Shown here piece by piece: positions 18,871 through 30,388 of a stretch of DNA of 64,000 bases. Position numbers and translations under genes: made by a program. Below the pieces are notes generated by a model that saw nothing but the letters and a program-made list of their open reading frames with translations, made no database searches and had not been told where the DNA came from. Each line of letters opens with the position of its first letter. Position 1 is the first letter of the stretch. This DNA is from an uncultured Paracoccaceae bacterium (GTDB taxonomy: Bacteria > Pseudomonadota > Alphaproteobacteria > Rhodobacterales > Rhodobacteraceae), in assembly GCA_947498645.1 (NCBI GenBank), contig CANMKS010000001.1, positions 2,270,032-2,334,031 on the forward strand. Reading direction: 5' to 3'.

Positions 18871-19275
18871 ATGAAACGATTTGCGATATCAACCGCCCTG
18901 ATAGCGGCCACTGTGATGGGGGCGGGCTATGCCTCGGCGCAAACGGAACTGAAGGATGTCACCCGAGTCAGGGACGGGATCGTGCATGTCGGCATGGCTT
19001 ATGAGTTGTCAGAGCAATGCGGGGATCTGTCTGCACGTCTTTTCCGGGGGCTCAGCTTTTTGCAATCGCTGAAAAATCACGCCCGCCAGCTGGGCTATTC
19101 CGACGCCGAGATTGACGCCTACATCAATGATAATGCTGAAAAAGATCGGCTTGAAGCGATTGCCCGCGCACAACTGGTGCGCCTTGGTGTGGTTGAAGGC
19201 AATGAGGCCACCTATTGCGCCGTTGGTCGCCAACAAATCGAAGCGAACACCCGCGTCGGCTGGCTCCTGCGTTAG
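18871..19275 (+). CDS. DUF5333-type secreted protein
   Basis: 134 residues with a signal peptide (KRFAISTALIAATVMGAGYASA) and a helical mature part containing two cysteines far apart (about C50 and C117), SARLFRGLSFLQSLK, LGYSDAEIDAYIND, and a C-terminal VGWLLR. This is the pattern of DUF5333, a periplasmic Rhodobacteraceae family found near nuo genes. Function unknown. CAGGAG at 18856-18861 is well placed. The 137 bp between it and nuoG show no clear promoter or terminator. Confidence 0.75.
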   Translation: MKRFAISTALIAATVMGAGYASAQTELKDVTRVRDGIVHVGMAYELSEQCGDLSARLFRGLSFLQSLKNHARQLGYSDAEIDAYINDNAEKDRLEAIARAQLVRLGVVEGNEATYCAVGRQQIEANTRVGWLLR

Positions 19276-19412
19276 CGGCCACTGATTCCTGCGCATTTCG
19301 CTGACTTTTTTCTCAATCTGACTGGCATCATGGCCCTAGCCGCGCTAAACCCGGTGCGACGCGCCTGACCCTTTGTGGCAACAGGCGCCACTGGGAACAA
19401 ATAAGGCACACC

Positions 19413-21434
19413 ATGTCTGATCTGCGCAAAGTCGTCATTGATGGAAATGAGGTCGAAGTTGACGGGGCTATGACCCTGATTCAGGCCTGCGAAGAGGCGG
19501 GCGTCGAAATCCCGCGTTTCTGCTATCATGAACGGCTTTCCATTGCGGGGAACTGCCGCATGTGTCTGGTTGAGGTTGTGGGCGGCCCGCCCAAGCCCGC
19601 CGCGTCCTGCGCGATGCAGGTTCGTGATCTGCGCCCCGGCCCGGAAGGGCAGCCGCCTGTCGTCAAAACCAATTCGCCCATGGTCAAAAAAGCCCGTGAA
19701 GGCGTGATGGAGTTTCTGCTGATCAATCACCCGCTTGATTGCCCGATCTGCGATCAGGGCGGCGAGTGTGATTTGCAGGATCAGGCAATGGCCTACGGCG
19801 TGGATTTCAGCCGCTTCCGCGAGCCCAAGCGCGCGACCGAGGATCTGGATCTTGGCCCATTGGTCGAAACCCATATGACCCGCTGTATCTCTTGCACCCG
19901 CTGCGTGCGCTTTACAACGGAAGTCGCGGGCATTCACCAGATGGGCCAAACCGGCCGTGGTGAAGATGCAGAGATCACGTCTTATCTGGGCGAAACCCTC
20001 GATTCGAACATGCAAGGGAACATCATTGATCTTTGCCCCGTTGGTGCGCTGGTGTCCAAACCCTACGCCTTTACCGCGCGCCCGTGGGAGCTGACCAAGA
20101 CGGAATCGATTGATGTGATGGACGCCCTGGGGTCCAACATTCGTGTCGATACCAAAGGCCGCGAAGTTATGCGTTTCTTGCCGCGCAACCATGACGGCGT
20201 GAACGAGGAATGGATTTCCGACAAGACACGCTTTGTCTGGGACGGTTTGCGCAGGCAGCGTCTGGATACACCTTACATTCGTGAGAACGGCAAGCTGCGC
20301 AAGGCAAGCTGGCCAGAGGCGCTCTCGGCTGCGGCTGCTGCGATGAAGGGCAAGAAGATTGCCGGTCTGGCCGGTGATCTGGCCCCGGTCGAGGCCGCAT
20401 TTGCGCTGAAGCAGTTGATTGAAGGGCAGGGCGGGAACGTCGAATGCCGCACTGATGGGGCAAAGCTGCCGATTGGCAATCGCTCGGCCTATGTTGGCAC
20501 GGCCAGCATCGAAGATATTGATGATGCCAAACGCATCCTGTTGATCGGAACAAACCTGCGCACCGAAGCGCCGGTACTGAATTCACGTGTCAGACGCGCC
20601 TGGAGCAACGGCGCCGATGTGGCCCTGCTGGGCGAAGCCGTTGATCTGACGTTTGATTACTTCCACCTGGGGACCGACCGCGCAGCACTTGCGAATCTGG
20701 TTGAGGACAAGGGCCTGTCCGAAGGTGCAGACACGCCCGGTGTTGTCGTGGTTGGGCAAGGGGCGCTGAATGAGGCTGATGGCGAAGCTGTTCTTTCCCT
20801 GGCCATGAAGGTTGCAGAGCTGGGTAATTCCAAGCTGCTGATCCTGCACACTGCCGCCGGTCGCGTTGGCGCGATGGATGTGGGTGCGGTGACGACAGGC
20901 GGGCTTGATGCCGCTTTGGACGGGGCAGAGGTTGTGTACAACCTTGGCGCTGATGAGGTCGATGTCGCAGAGGGTGCTTTTGTCATCTACCAAGGCAGCC
21001 ACGGTGACCGCGGCGCGCATCGCGCCGATATCATCCTGCCCGCTGCCGCCTATACCGAAGAAAACGGGTTGTTCGTGAACACCGAAGGTCGCCCGCAACT
21101 GGCGCTGCGCGCCAGCTTCCCTCCGGGTGAGGCCAAGGAAAACTGGGCGATCCTGCGGGCGCTCTCGGCTGAGTTGGACGCCACGCTGCCATTCGACAGC
21201 ATGGCGCAGTTGCGTCAGGCGCTGGTCGCGGCCCATCCGCACCTGGGCAAGATTGACGAAGTGGCTGAAAACGCATGGCAGGCGATCCCGGTCAAGAAAC
21301 CGGGCAAGGCTGATTTCCGCAATGCGGTCAGCGATTTCTACCTCACCAACCCGGTTGCACGGGCGTCCAGCCTGATGGCGGAACTCAGCGCGAATGCAAA
21401 GGCACGTAAATCCGCGCCACTGGCTGCGGAATAA
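19413..21434 (+). CDS. nuoG: NADH-quinone oxidoreductase subunit G
   Basis: 75 kDa-type subunit, 673 residues, with clusters N1b, N4 and N5 on the path from NuoF/E to NuoI. The N-terminal [2Fe-2S] ferredoxin domain has [20 protein letters not shown]; the His/Cys N5 site is in [20 protein letters not shown]4 in [10 protein letters not shown] with a distal Cys in [10 protein letters not shown]. The rest is an inactive molybdopterin-oxidoreductase-like domain. ATG at 19413, ribosome site AAGG at 19404-19407. Confidence 0.96.
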   Translation: MSDLRKVVIDGNEVEVDGAMTLIQACEEAGVEIPRFCYHERLSIAGNCRMCLVEVVGGPPKPAASCAMQVRDLRPGPEGQPPVVKTNSPMVKKAREGVMEFLLINHPLDCPICDQGGECDLQDQAMAYGVDFSRFREPKRATEDLDLGPLVETHMTRCISCTRCVRFTTEVAGIHQMGQTGRGEDAEITSYLGETLDSNMQGNIIDLCPVGALVSKPYAFTARPWELTKTESIDVMDALGSNIRVDTKGREVMRFLPRNHDGVNEEWISDKTRFVWDGLRRQRLDTPYIRENGKLRKASWPEALSAAAAAMKGKKIAGLAGDLAPVEAAFALKQLIEGQGGNVECRTDGAKLPIGNRSAYVGTASIEDIDDAKRILLIGTNLRTEAPVLNSRVRRAWSNGADVALLGEAVDLTFDYFHLGTDRAALANLVEDKGLSEGADTPGVVVVGQGALNEADGEAVLSLAMKVAELGNSKLLILHTAAGRVGAMDVGAVTTGGLDAALDGAEVVYNLGADEVDVAEGAFVIYQGSHGDRGAHRADIILPAAAYTEENGLFVNTEGRPQLALRASFPPGEAKENWAILRALSAELDATLPFDSMAQLRQALVAAHPHLGKIDEVAENAWQAIPVKKPGKADFRNAVSDFYLTNPVARASSLMAELSANAKARKSAPLAAE

Positions 21435-21445
21435 GGACGAGAGCA

Positions 21446-22486
21446 ATGGTTGAATTCTTTACCAACACCAACCTTGGCATCGTTCTGGTGATCCTGGCCC
21501 AGTGTCTGCTGGTGCTGATCCCGCTGCTGCTGGCGCTGGCGTTCCTGATGTATGCCGACCGCAAGATCTGGGCCGCGGTGCAGATGCGAAAGGGCCCCAA
21601 TGTGGTTGGTGCCTTTGGTCTGCTGCAATCTTTCGCGGATTTTCTGAAATACATCGTGAAAGAAATCGTCGTCCCTGCGGGGGCAGACAAGGCTGTTTTC
21701 TTCCTCGCGCCGATGATCGCCTTTGTTCTGGCGGTGATTTCATGGTCAGTCATTCCATTCAACGATGGCTGGGTGTTGTCAGACATCAATGTGGCGATCC
21801 TGTTTATCTTCGCTGTCGGCTCTTTGGAGGTTTACGGCGTGATCATGGGTGGCTGGGCGTCGAACTCCAAATATCCGTTCCTCGGCTCGTTGCGGTCTGC
21901 CGCGCAGATGATTTCCTATGAGGTTTCCATCGGGTTGATCATCATTGGTGTGATCATTTCCACCGGTTCGATGAACTTTGGGGATATCGTGGCCGCACAG
22001 GATGGCAATGCTGGCCTGTTCAACTGGTATTGGGTTGCGCATTTCCCAATGCTGTTCCTGTTCTTCGTCAGCGCTTTGGCCGAAACCAACCGCCCACCGT
22101 TCGATTTGCCAGAGGCTGAATCGGAACTGGTTGCGGGTTATCAGGTTGAATACTCCTCGACCCCGTTCCTTCTGTTCATGATTGGTGAGCTGATGGCGGT
22201 CGTGCTGATGTGCGCGCTGATTTCGCTGCTGTTCTTTGGTGGCTGGCTGTCGCCTATTCCGGGCCTGCCTGACGGCATCTTGTGGATGGTCCTGAAGATG
22301 GCCGCGTGTTTCTTTGTCTTCTCAATGGTGAAGGCGATCACACCACGTTACCGCTATGACCAGTTGATGCGGATCGGTTGGAAAGTGTTCCTGCCGCTGT
22401 CTTTGGCTTGGGTGGTGATCGTGTCGTTCCTTGCGAAATATGAGGTTCTGGGGGGCTTTTGGGCCCGCTGGACGATGGGAGGCTAA
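21446..22486 (+). CDS. nuoH: NADH-quinone oxidoreductase subunit H
   Basis: 346-residue membrane subunit with eight helices that forms the floor of the quinone tunnel. Conserved [21 protein letters not shown] in the first loop and [28 protein letters not shown] loop with the acidic cluster implicated in coupling (residues about 215-235) are present in full. 11 bp after nuoG with AAGGACGAGAG before the ATG. Confidence 0.96.
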   Translation: MVEFFTNTNLGIVLVILAQCLLVLIPLLLALAFLMYADRKIWAAVQMRKGPNVVGAFGLLQSFADFLKYIVKEIVVPAGADKAVFFLAPMIAFVLAVISWSVIPFNDGWVLSDINVAILFIFAVGSLEVYGVIMGGWASNSKYPFLGSLRSAAQMISYEVSIGLIIIGVIISTGSMNFGDIVAAQDGNAGLFNWYWVAHFPMLFLFFVSALAETNRPPFDLPEAESELVAGYQVEYSSTPFLLFMIGELMAVVLMCALISLLFFGGWLSPIPGLPDGILWMVLKMAACFFVFSMVKAITPRYRYDQLMRIGWKVFLPLSLAWVVIVSFLAKYEVLGGFWARWTMGG

Positions 22487-22489
22487 GCC

Positions 22490-22984
22490 ATGACCCAAAT
22501 CGACTATAACCGCGCCGCGAAGTATTTCCTACTGCAAGATGTCTGGCAGGGCTTCCGTCTGGGGATGAAGTATTTCTTCTCGCCCAAGGCCACGCTGAAC
22601 TACCCCCATGAAAAAGGGCCGCTTTCCCCCCGTTTCCGGGGCGAACACGCTTTGCGTCGCTATCCCAATGGTGAAGAACGCTGCATTGCCTGTAAACTGT
22701 GCGAGGCGGTCTGCCCCGCGCAAGCTATCACGATTGACGCCGAACCGCGGGATGATGGCTCCCGCCGCACGACCCGCTATGACATCGACATGACCAAATG
22801 CATCTATTGCGGCTTCTGCCAAGAGGCCTGCCCGGTGGATGCCATCGTCGAAGGCCCGAATTTCGAGTTCAGCACCGAAACGCGTGAAGAGCTGTATTAC
22901 GACAAGGACAAGTTGTTGGAGAACGGCGACCGTTGGGAAGCCGAGATTGCGCGCAACCTTGAACTGGATGCGCCTTACAGATGA
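22490..22984 (+). CDS. nuoI: NADH-quinone oxidoreductase subunit I
   Basis: 164 residues, carries the two [4Fe-4S] clusters N6a and N6b that lead to N2. The two ferredoxin motifs are [12 protein letters not shown] (about 65-76) and [12 protein letters not shown] (about 104-115). An amphipathic N-terminal helix (FRLGMKYFF) attaches it to the membrane arm. Three bp after nuoH; the stop overlaps the next gene (ATGA). Confidence 0.97.
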   Translation: MTQIDYNRAAKYFLLQDVWQGFRLGMKYFFSPKATLNYPHEKGPLSPRFRGEHALRRYPNGEERCIACKLCEAVCPAQAITIDAEPRDDGSRRTTRYDIDMTKCIYCGFCQEACPVDAIVEGPNFEFSTETREELYYDKDKLLENGDRWEAEIARNLELDAPYR

Positions 22985-23379
22985 CCGACCAGAACCCCTT
23001 TGACGCGATGATGAAGATGTCCCAGGATTGGGCCAAATCGATGAATGTTGATATGGATGCCTTCACGCCCAAAGGGTTTGAAAACCTGTGGCCGACGATG
23101 CCCGCCGAGACGATGGAGATGTTCTTTGGCAAGGGCATCAATCCTGATGGATTGGACGCCAAGACGCGCCTGTACCTGACCCTTGCGGGCCTTACAGTGC
23201 TGGGCGCGCGGGCTGAGGCGCAGATCAGGCTGACCGTCCGCCATTTGGTAGAAGCGGGTGCCACGAAACAGGAAATCGCCGAAGCGATTGCCCAGATGGG
23301 CATGTTCGCGGGCGTCCCGGCCATGACCAAAGCCATGGAACTGGCCACCGAAGTCTTAGAGAAGGACGAAAACGCATGA
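22981..23379 (+). CDS. CMD/AhpD-like protein without the redox CxxC
   Basis: 132 residues. The C-terminal half (about 60-125: [59 protein letters not shown]) has the helical pattern of the carboxymuconolactone decarboxylase family. The position where AhpD-type members carry CxxC reads ARAEA, so no peroxidase-type redox chemistry is expected. The first 50 residues are Met/Phe-rich and unfamiliar. It overlaps nuoI and nuoJ by 4 bp on each side, so it is made in step with the membrane arm subunits. Confidence 0.8.
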   Translation: MTDQNPFDAMMKMSQDWAKSMNVDMDAFTPKGFENLWPTMPAETMEMFFGKGINPDGLDAKTRLYLTLAGLTVLGARAEAQIRLTVRHLVEAGATKQEIAEAIAQMGMFAGVPAMTKAMELATEVLEKDENA

Positions 23380-23981
23380 CCGTCTTCGCGTTCACTTTTT
23401 ACCTATTTGCCGTGACAACCGTTGCGGGCGGCCTGATGACCGTGGTCAGCCGGAACCCGGTGCATTCGGTCCTGTGGCTGATCCTGGCGTTTCTGTCGTC
23501 CGCTGGATTGTTTGTGACCTTGGGGGCGGAATTCGTCGCCATGTTGCTGATCATCGTCTATGTGGGCGCGGTGGCTGTGCTGTTCTTGTTCGTGGTCATG
23601 ATGCTGGATGTGGATTTCGCTGAATTGAAGGCGGAAATGACCAAATACCTGCCACTGGCCCTGCTGATTGGCGTTGTGGTGCTGATGCAACTGGCGCTGG
23701 CATTGGGCGTCTGGGGCTTTGCAGATGGTGTCGAAGGGCGGATCGCCGCCCCGACAGGCGATCTTGATAACACCCGCGCCTTGGGGCTGCTGGTCTATGA
23801 CAAATACCTCCTGTTGTTCCAACTGGCCGGTCTGATCCTGCTGGTTGCGATGATCGGGGCGATTGTGCTGACGCTGCGCCACCGCGTCGATATCAAACGC
23901 CAGAACGTGCTGGCACAGATGTACCGTGACCCTGCAAAGGCGATGGAGCTGAAAGACGTAAAACCGGGGCAGGGGCTGTAA
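23376..23981 (+). CDS. nuoJ: NADH-quinone oxidoreductase subunit J
   Basis: 201-residue membrane subunit with five helices. Conserved [20 protein letters not shown] and [30 protein letters not shown], the segment containing the pi-bulge helix near the quinone end. C-terminal basic tail on the cytoplasmic side. ATGA overlap with the CMD-like gene. Confidence 0.95.
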   Translation: MTVFAFTFYLFAVTTVAGGLMTVVSRNPVHSVLWLILAFLSSAGLFVTLGAEFVAMLLIIVYVGAVAVLFLFVVMMLDVDFAELKAEMTKYLPLALLIGVVVLMQLALALGVWGFADGVEGRIAAPTGDLDNTRALGLLVYDKYLLLFQLAGLILLVAMIGAIVLTLRHRVDIKRQNVLAQMYRDPAKAMELKDVKPGQGL

Positions 23982-24045
23982 CAACACCTGCGACCGAACT
24001 GGCCGGCACTGATAACAATCAGGACCGGCGGCTGGAAAAAAGACC

Positions 24046-24059
24046 GGGGCCCATGCCCC
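24046..24059 (+). other. Short hairpin just before the nuoK ribosome site
   Basis: GGGGC-CCAT-GCCCC, a perfect 5 bp stem with a 4-base loop, ends two bases before AAGGGA, the ribosome site of nuoK. It may set nuoK translation or mark an mRNA processing point in the 93 bp gap after nuoJ. Confidence 0.35.
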
Positions 24060-24074
24060 AAAGGGAACGAACGT

Positions 24075-24380
24075 ATGATCGGACTTGAACATTATCTCAC
24101 GGTGGCAGCGGCCCTGTTTGTCATCGGCATTTTTGGGCTGTTCCTGAACCGCAAGAATGTGATCATCCTGCTGATGAGCATCGAATTGATGCTGCTGGCA
24201 GTGAACATCAATCTGGTCGCCTTCTCCAGCTACCTGGGCGATCTGGTCGGGCAGGTGTTTACCTTGTTCGTGCTGACCGTCGCCGCCGCCGAGGCCGCGA
24301 TTGGCCTTGCGATCCTTGTTTGTTTCTTCCGCAACCGCGGGACCATCGACGTTGAAGACGTCAACGTGATGAAGGGCTAA
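24075..24380 (+). CDS. nuoK: NADH-quinone oxidoreductase subunit K
   Basis: 101 residues, three membrane helices, related to MrpC. The two buried acidic residues needed for proton translocation lie in [17 protein letters not shown] (helix 2, the first Glu) and [13 protein letters not shown] (helix 3). ATG at 24075, five bases before nuoL at its 3' end. Confidence 0.96.
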   Translation: MIGLEHYLTVAAALFVIGIFGLFLNRKNVIILLMSIELMLLAVNINLVAFSSYLGDLVGQVFTLFVLTVAAAEAAIGLAILVCFFRNRGTIDVEDVNVMKG

Positions 24381-24384
24381 TTCA

Positions 24385-26541
24385 ATGGAAACCATCATCC
24401 TTTTTGCCCCGCTGGTGGGTGCCATCCTTTGCGGGTTTGGCTGGAAACTGATCGGCGAGACAGCGGCACAGTGGACGGCGACAAGCCTTCTATTCCTGGC
24501 TGCGATCCTGTCGTGGGTCATGTTCCTGACGTTTGATCCATCCGCACACCCCAACGGCACTTACACCGTCAATATCCTGCGCTGGATCGAAAGCGGCACG
24601 TTAAGCACCGATTGGGCAATCCGTATGGACCGTTTGACCGCGATCATGCTGATTGTGATCAATACGGTTTCGGCCCTCGTGCACCTTTATTCCTTTGGCT
24701 ACATGGCCCATGACGAGAACTTCAAGGAAAACGAGAGCTATCGCCCGCGTTTCTTTGCCTATCTGTCATTCTTTACCTTCGCGATGTTGATGCTGGTGAC
24801 AGCCGACAACCTTGTGCAGATGTTCTTTGGCTGGGAAGGCGTTGGTGTCGCGTCTTACCTTCTGATCGGTTTCTATTACCGTAAGCCATCCGCCGGTGCC
24901 GCCGCCATCAAGGCGTTTGTCGTCAACCGTGTCGGCGACTTTGGTTTCGCACTGGGTATTTTTGCGCTGTATATGGTGACTGACAGCATCCGCTTTGAAG
25001 ATATCTTTGCGGCGATCCCCAATCTGCAAGATCACACAATGAGCTTTGCTTGGCGCGACTGGAACACGCTGAACCTGATCGCCTTCCTGCTGTTCATTGG
25101 TGCGATGGGTAAGTCCGCACAACTGTTCCTGCACACATGGCTGCCTGACGCGATGGAAGGCCCGACACCTGTGTCGGCCCTGATCCACGCCGCCACCATG
25201 GTGACCGCCGGTGTCTTCCTTGTTTGCCGCATGTCACCGTTGATGGAGTATGCCGAGGCGACAACATCATTCATCGTCTTCCTTGGTGCGACAACGGCGT
25301 TCTTTGCTGCCACCGTTGGTCTGGTCCAAAACGACATCAAACGTGTCATCGCCTATTCCACATGTTCGCAGTTGGGTTACATGTTCGTGGCTGCTGGTCT
25401 TGGTGTCTATTCCGTCGCGATGTTCCATCTGCTGACACACGCGTTCTTTAAGGCGATGCTGTTCCTTGGGGCCGGTTCGGTCATCCATGCGATGCACCAC
25501 GAACAGGACATGCGGAATTACGGCGGGTTGCGCCACAAAATTCCCAAGACATTCTGGATGATGATGATCGGCACATTGGCGATTACCGGTGTTGGTATTC
25601 CGCTGCTTTACGTTGGCTTCCCCATTGGGTTTGCCGGTTTCGTATCCAAGGATGCAATCATCGAAAGCGCCTATGCGGGCACGGCGGGCGGCTATGCCTT
25701 CTGGATGCTGGTGATCGCGGCCCTGATGACCAGTTTCTACAGCTGGCGCCTGATGTTCCTGACATTCTACGGCACGCCGCGCGGTGATGCGCATACGCAT
25801 GAGCACGCGCATGAAGCGCCCAATTCCATGCTGATCCCGCTTTATGTTCTCGCGATCGGCGCGGTCTTCTCTGGGATGGTCTGGTACGGGTCGTTCTTTG
25901 GTTCCAACGACAAGGTGGGCAAGTTCTTTGGTGTGCCATATGCGGAAGCGTCCGCGCATGGTGACGCAAAGGCCGACGGTGATCATGGCGAGGATCACAG
26001 CGATGATGCAGCCCATGCTGACGAAGGTGACCACGCCAAGGAAGAGGGCGGCCACGGCAAAGCCCATTACAACCTTGTTGGCGCACCCGGAGAGGGGGCC
26101 ATTCACAACAGCCCCGACAATCACGTGCTCAACGAGGCGCATGAGGTGCCTGTTTGGGTCAAACTTGCGCCGTTTGTGGCGATGCTCGCGGGCTTTGGTC
26201 TGGCCTATCAGATGTATATCCGCCGCCCCGATTTGCCGCGCAAACTGGCCGAGCAGCAAGCGCCGCTTTATCAGTTCCTGCTGAACAAATGGTACTTTGA
26301 CGAGATCTATGATTTCCTCTTCGTCCGCCCCGCATTCGCCCTAGGCCGCATCCTGTGGAAACAGGGTGACACCAAAACAATCGACGGCGGCATCAATGGC
26401 GTGGCCATGGGTATCGTGCCGTTTCTGACGCGCCTGGCTGGCCGCGCGCAATCGGGCTATATCTTTAGCTATGTCTTCGCGATGGTCCTTGGCATCGCGG
26501 TTCTACTCACCTGGATGACGCTGTTTGGGGGAGCGAACTGA
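24385..26541 (+). CDS. nuoL: NADH-quinone oxidoreductase subunit L
   Basis: 718-residue antiporter-like proton pump subunit with the long lateral C-terminal helix. Conserved blocks: [19 protein letters not shown] with the pump Glu, [21 protein letters not shown] with the channel Lys, [20 protein letters not shown]. It is longer than the usual 610-650 because the loop before the last helices contains an insert rich in His, Asp and Gly (about residues 521-562, [20 protein letters not shown]) preceded by a smaller His cluster THEHAHEA near 469-477. TGATG overlap with nuoM. Confidence 0.96.
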   Translation: METIILFAPLVGAILCGFGWKLIGETAAQWTATSLLFLAAILSWVMFLTFDPSAHPNGTYTVNILRWIESGTLSTDWAIRMDRLTAIMLIVINTVSALVHLYSFGYMAHDENFKENESYRPRFFAYLSFFTFAMLMLVTADNLVQMFFGWEGVGVASYLLIGFYYRKPSAGAAAIKAFVVNRVGDFGFALGIFALYMVTDSIRFEDIFAAIPNLQDHTMSFAWRDWNTLNLIAFLLFIGAMGKSAQLFLHTWLPDAMEGPTPVSALIHAATMVTAGVFLVCRMSPLMEYAEATTSFIVFLGATTAFFAATVGLVQNDIKRVIAYSTCSQLGYMFVAAGLGVYSVAMFHLLTHAFFKAMLFLGAGSVIHAMHHEQDMRNYGGLRHKIPKTFWMMMIGTLAITGVGIPLLYVGFPIGFAGFVSKDAIIESAYAGTAGGYAFWMLVIAALMTSFYSWRLMFLTFYGTPRGDAHTHEHAHEAPNSMLIPLYVLAIGAVFSGMVWYGSFFGSNDKVGKFFGVPYAEASAHGDAKADGDHGEDHSDDAAHADEGDHAKEEGGHGKAHYNLVGAPGEGAIHNSPDNHVLNEAHEVPVWVKLAPFVAMLAGFGLAYQMYIRRPDLPRKLAEQQAPLYQFLLNKWYFDEIYDFLFVRPAFALGRILWKQGDTKTIDGGINGVAMGIVPFLTRLAGRAQSGYIFSYVFAMVLGIAVLLTWMTLFGGAN

Positions 26542-28082
26542 TGGGCAATATTCTTTCACTCACCACGTTCCTGCCTTTGCTGGGTGCCGTTATCCTTGCG
26601 CTTTTCCTGCGTGGTGACGATGCAGCTGCACAGCGCAATGCCAAATGGGTGGCACTGGTCACAACGGCGGTCACGTTCATTTGCTCGCTGTTTATCCTGG
26701 GCAACTTTAACCCTGCCGACACTGGTTTCCAGATGGTCGAATCCCGCGATTGGTTGCTGGGCCTGCAATACAAGATGGGCGTCGATGGTATCTCGATCCT
26801 CTTTGTGATGCTGACCACCTTCCTGATGCCGTTGGTGATTGCGTCGTGCTGGGATGTGAAAAGCCGCGTCAAGGAATACATGATCGCGTTCCTGATCCTT
26901 GAAACACTGATGCTGGGCGTTTTCCTCGCCCTTGATCTGGTGCTGTTCTACCTGTTCTTTGAGGCGGGTCTGATCCCGATGTTCCTGATTATCGGCATCT
27001 GGGGCGGCAAGAACCGGATCTATGCGTCCTTCAAGTTCTTTCTTTATACCTTCCTTGGCTCTGTCCTGATGCTGGTTGCGATGGTTGCGATGTTCTCTGC
27101 CGCAGGCACGACCGACATTCCAACGCTGATGAGCTTCACCTTTGCGACTGAGAATTTCAGCGTCCTTGGGGTGCAAATCATCGGTGGTATGCAGACGCTG
27201 CTGTGGCTTGCGTTCTTTGCCAGTTTCGCGGTGAAAATGCCGATGTGGCCTGTCCACACATGGTTGCCTGACGCGCACGTCCAGGCGCCGACCGCAGGGT
27301 CCGTCGTACTGGCGGCCATCCTGTTGAAAATGGGTGGCTACGGCTTCCTGCGTTTCAGCCTGCCAATGTTCCCTGTCGGGTCCGAGGTGATGGGGCCGCT
27401 GGTCCTGACCCTGTCGGCCATTGCGATTGTCTACACCTCGCTGGTTGCACTGGTGCAGGAAGACATGAAAAAGCTGATCGCCTATTCATCCGTGGCCCAC
27501 ATGGGCTATGTCACCATGGGTATCTTTGCGGTCAATCAGCAGGGCATTGACGGCGCGATTTTCCAGATGATCAGCCACGGCTTTATCTCTGGTGCGTTGT
27601 TCCTTTGTGTTGGGGTGATCTACGACCGGATGCATACGCGCGAGATTGATGCCTATGGCGGCCTGGTCAACCGGATGCCTGCCTATGCGTTGATCTTCAT
27701 GTTTTTCACCATGGCCAATGTGGGCCTTCCGGGCACATCGGGCTTTATCGGTGAATTCCTCGTGCTGATGGGCATCTTTCAGGTCAACACCTGGATTGCC
27801 ATCTTCGCGACTTCCGGTGTGATCCTGTCGGCGGCTTATGCGCTGTGGCTTTATCGCCGTGTCGTGTTTGGTGATCTGATCAAGGAAAGCCTCAAGACGA
27901 TTCAAGATATGGGCACGCGCGAGCGGGTGATTTTTGCGCCTTTGGTTGCGATGACCCTGTTGTTGGGGGTCTACCCCGCACTTGTCCTCGACATTATCGG
28001 CCCGAGCGTATCGGCGCTGGTCGGCAACTATGAAACCGCGTTGGCGACCTTTGAGGCCGCGACGCAGTTTGCTTCGAATTAA
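26541..28082 (+). CDS. nuoM: NADH-quinone oxidoreductase subunit M
   Basis: 513-residue antiporter-like subunit with about 14 helices. Key segments: [22 protein letters not shown] (helix with the pump Glu), [26 protein letters not shown] (channel Lys), [16 protein letters not shown]. Length normal. Shares one base with nuoL (TGATG); 12 bp before nuoN. Confidence 0.96.
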   Translation: MGNILSLTTFLPLLGAVILALFLRGDDAAAQRNAKWVALVTTAVTFICSLFILGNFNPADTGFQMVESRDWLLGLQYKMGVDGISILFVMLTTFLMPLVIASCWDVKSRVKEYMIAFLILETLMLGVFLALDLVLFYLFFEAGLIPMFLIIGIWGGKNRIYASFKFFLYTFLGSVLMLVAMVAMFSAAGTTDIPTLMSFTFATENFSVLGVQIIGGMQTLLWLAFFASFAVKMPMWPVHTWLPDAHVQAPTAGSVVLAAILLKMGGYGFLRFSLPMFPVGSEVMGPLVLTLSAIAIVYTSLVALVQEDMKKLIAYSSVAHMGYVTMGIFAVNQQGIDGAIFQMISHGFISGALFLCVGVIYDRMHTREIDAYGGLVNRMPAYALIFMFFTMANVGLPGTSGFIGEFLVLMGIFQVNTWIAIFATSGVILSAAYALWLYRRVVFGDLIKESLKTIQDMGTRERVIFAPLVAMTLLLGVYPALVLDIIGPSVSALVGNYETALATFEAATQFASN

Positions 28083-28094
28083 GGAAAGCCCGTT

Positions 28095-29531
28095 ATGATT
28101 GGTGCTGATATCCAAATCCTGATGCCTGAGGTCGTGCTGGCGGTTTACGCCATGGGCGCATTGATGGCTGCAGTCTACACCACCAAGGACGGCATGGCGC
28201 CGTTGCTGACATGGGCGACGTCGGGTCTGTTCGTGCTGCTGGCGGTCTGGATCGGGATCAACGGGCAGGGAACCAACGCAGCCTTTGGCGGCATGTTTGT
28301 CGACGACGGGTTTGCGCGCTTTGCGAAGATCACAATCCTTGTATCTGCGGCGGCTGTTCTGCTGATGTCGGAAAACTATATGCAACAACGCGGGTTGTTG
28401 CGGTTTGAATACCCTATCCTGGTGGCCCTGGCGGTCGTCGGCATGATGGTGATGGTCTCTGCCGGGGATCTGATGGCGCTTTACATGGGCCTCGAACTGC
28501 AGTCGCTGGCGCTGTACGTGGTTGCATCCCTGCGCCGCGATAGCGTGAAATCAACCGAAGCGGGCCTGAAATACTTCGTTCTTGGTGCGCTATCCTCTGG
28601 CTTGCTGCTCTATGGTGCATCGCTGACCTATGGCTTTGCGGGCACAACGCTTTTCGCAGGTATCATCGAGGCGACCGCTCACGAGCCATCGCTTGGTCTG
28701 CTTTTCGGCCTTGTCTTCCTGATCGCAGGCTTTGCATTCAAAGTCTCTGCCGCGCCATTCCATATGTGGACACCGGACGTCTACGAAGGTTCGCCCACAC
28801 CGGTCACGGCCTTCTTTGCAACAGCCCCAAAGGTCGCCGCGATGGCCCTTTTCGCGCGTGTTGTGCATGACGCATTTGGCGGGATCGTTGGTGACTGGCA
28901 ACAGATCGTGGCCTTCCTGTCGGTGGTGTCCATGTTCCTTGGTGCGATTGCCGCCATTGGCCAGAAAGATATCAAACGCCTGATGGCCTATTCATCCATC
29001 GCGCATATGGGCTTTGCCCTGATGGGGCTGGCCGCCGGTACGGCCTTTGGCGTGCAGGCGATGCTGATCTACATGGCGATCTATGTCACGATGAACATCG
29101 GCACCTTCGCCTTTATTCTGGGGATGGAGCGTGATGGCCGCCCTGTCACCAATATCGACAGCCTCAAGATGTACTCCAAGCAGCAACCGCTGCGCGCACT
29201 GGCCATGCTTGTGCTGCTTTTCAGCCTTGCCGGTGTGCCGCCCATGGTGGGTTTCTTCGGCAAGTTCTATGTGCTGCGCGCGGCCTATGATGGCGGGCTG
29301 GCGTGGCTGGCCGTGGCAGGTGTGATCGCATCCGTGATTGGCGCGTTCTATTACCTACGCATCGTCTACTTCATGTACTTCGGTGAAGAGGGCGAGGCGC
29401 TGGACGGCAAGATGAACCCCGTGCTTTGGGCCTTTCTGATGGGATCGGCGGCGATCATGCTGGCGGGTGTGGTCAACCTGTTCGGGATCGAGCCTGCGGC
29501 GGCGGCAGCGGCAGCGACGCTTGTCAACTAA
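28095..29531 (+). CDS. nuoN: NADH-quinone oxidoreductase subunit N
   Basis: 478-residue antiporter-like subunit, last complex I gene. Visible: [20 protein letters not shown] (pump Glu), [21 protein letters not shown] (channel Lys), [17 protein letters not shown]. The C-terminus is Ala-rich. GGAAAG at 28083-28088 is the ribosome site. The operon may continue into birA, 81 bp downstream. Confidence 0.96.
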   Translation: MIGADIQILMPEVVLAVYAMGALMAAVYTTKDGMAPLLTWATSGLFVLLAVWIGINGQGTNAAFGGMFVDDGFARFAKITILVSAAAVLLMSENYMQQRGLLRFEYPILVALAVVGMMVMVSAGDLMALYMGLELQSLALYVVASLRRDSVKSTEAGLKYFVLGALSSGLLLYGASLTYGFAGTTLFAGIIEATAHEPSLGLLFGLVFLIAGFAFKVSAAPFHMWTPDVYEGSPTPVTAFFATAPKVAAMALFARVVHDAFGGIVGDWQQIVAFLSVVSMFLGAIAAIGQKDIKRLMAYSSIAHMGFALMGLAAGTAFGVQAMLIYMAIYVTMNIGTFAFILGMERDGRPVTNIDSLKMYSKQQPLRALAMLVLLFSLAGVPPMVGFFGKFYVLRAAYDGGLAWLAVAGVIASVIGAFYYLRIVYFMYFGEEGEALDGKMNPVLWAFLMGSAAIMLAGVVNLFGIEPAAAAAAATLVN

Positions 29532-29554
29532 GTGTATCCTGCGGCACTCTGAAA

Positions 29555-29572
29555 ATTGTCCGCTGACAATTG
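29555..29572 (+). terminator. Hairpin between nuoN and birA
   Basis: AATTGTC-CGCT-GACAATT, a perfect 7 bp stem, 23 bp past the nuoN stop. No T-run follows, so it may be a processing or attenuation point rather than a full stop for the operon. Confidence 0.4.
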
Positions 29573-29612
29573 CGTTCGACCGACAAGGAGAGGCAGCGAT
29601 TGGTGACACCTC

Positions 29613-30377
29613 ATGAGCAGGATGCACGATAGCGACCACAGCCCATGGCCCGAGGGTTATGATTGCGTTGTGCTGGACAGCGTTGACAGCACAATGGCCG
29701 AAGCGGCGCGGCGGGCTTCTGTGATCGCGCGGCCAACCTGGATCATGGCGAAAACGCAAACCGCTGCTCATGGACGGCGCGGGCGCAAATGGATCGTACC
29801 CGAAGGTAACCTGAGCGCGACGCTGATTTTCCGGCCGGAGGCGACAGCGGCAGAGGCGGCAAAGCGTTCGTTTTTGGCTGCCAACGCCTTGTTTCAGGCT
29901 CTGTCGATTTACGTTGCTGCTGAAAAACTCTCGCTCAAATGGCCCAATGATGTGTTGCTGTCGGGGGGCAAGGTCGCGGGCATTCTGCTGGAAAGCAGCG
30001 GGCGCGGGCCGTTTGTTGACTGGCTATCGATCGGGATCGGCGTGAACCTTGCCAATGTGCCGCAAGGGGTGACGGAGGCGCGCTTTGCGCCCACAAGCCT
30101 TGCTGCGGCCGGCGGCGAAACCGTGTCGCCGCGTGACTTTCTGTCAACGCTCGCCGATGCCTATGCCACTCAAGAGGCGAAGCTATCGCGCCTTGGGTTC
30201 GACCGTATCCGCGACGACTGGATGGCCAATGCGGCACGGTTGGGCGAGGTGATCACAGCGCGGACAGGCCGCGAGGACGTGACCGGCATCTTTGACAGCA
30301 TCGACAAAGAGGGCAACCTGGTGCTGATTACCGGCACCGGACCGCGCGCGATCCCTGCGGCGGATGTCTATTTCTAA
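29613..30377 (+). CDS. birA: Biotin-[acetyl-CoA-carboxylase] ligase
   Basis: Attaches biotin via biotinyl-AMP to carrier-protein lysines, here probably those of MccA and acetyl-CoA carboxylase. 254 residues, catalytic and C-terminal SH3-like domains only; the N-terminal DNA-binding domain of E. coli BirA is absent, so no repressor role. Motifs: DSVDSTMAEAAR, the biotin loop HGRRGRKWIVPEGNLSATL and KWPNDVLLSGGKVAGILLE. The ATG at 29613 has its best ribosome site (AAGGAGAGG, 29585-29593) rather far away, so the ATG at 29622 cannot be excluded. Confidence 0.93.
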   Translation: MSRMHDSDHSPWPEGYDCVVLDSVDSTMAEAARRASVIARPTWIMAKTQTAAHGRRGRKWIVPEGNLSATLIFRPEATAAEAAKRSFLAANALFQALSIYVAAEKLSLKWPNDVLLSGGKVAGILLESSGRGPFVDWLSIGIGVNLANVPQGVTEARFAPTSLAAAGGETVSPRDFLSTLADAYATQEAKLSRLGFDRIRDDWMANAARLGEVITARTGREDVTGIFDSIDKEGNLVLITGTGPRAIPAADVYF

Positions 30378-30388
30378 AGGAGCCTTTC

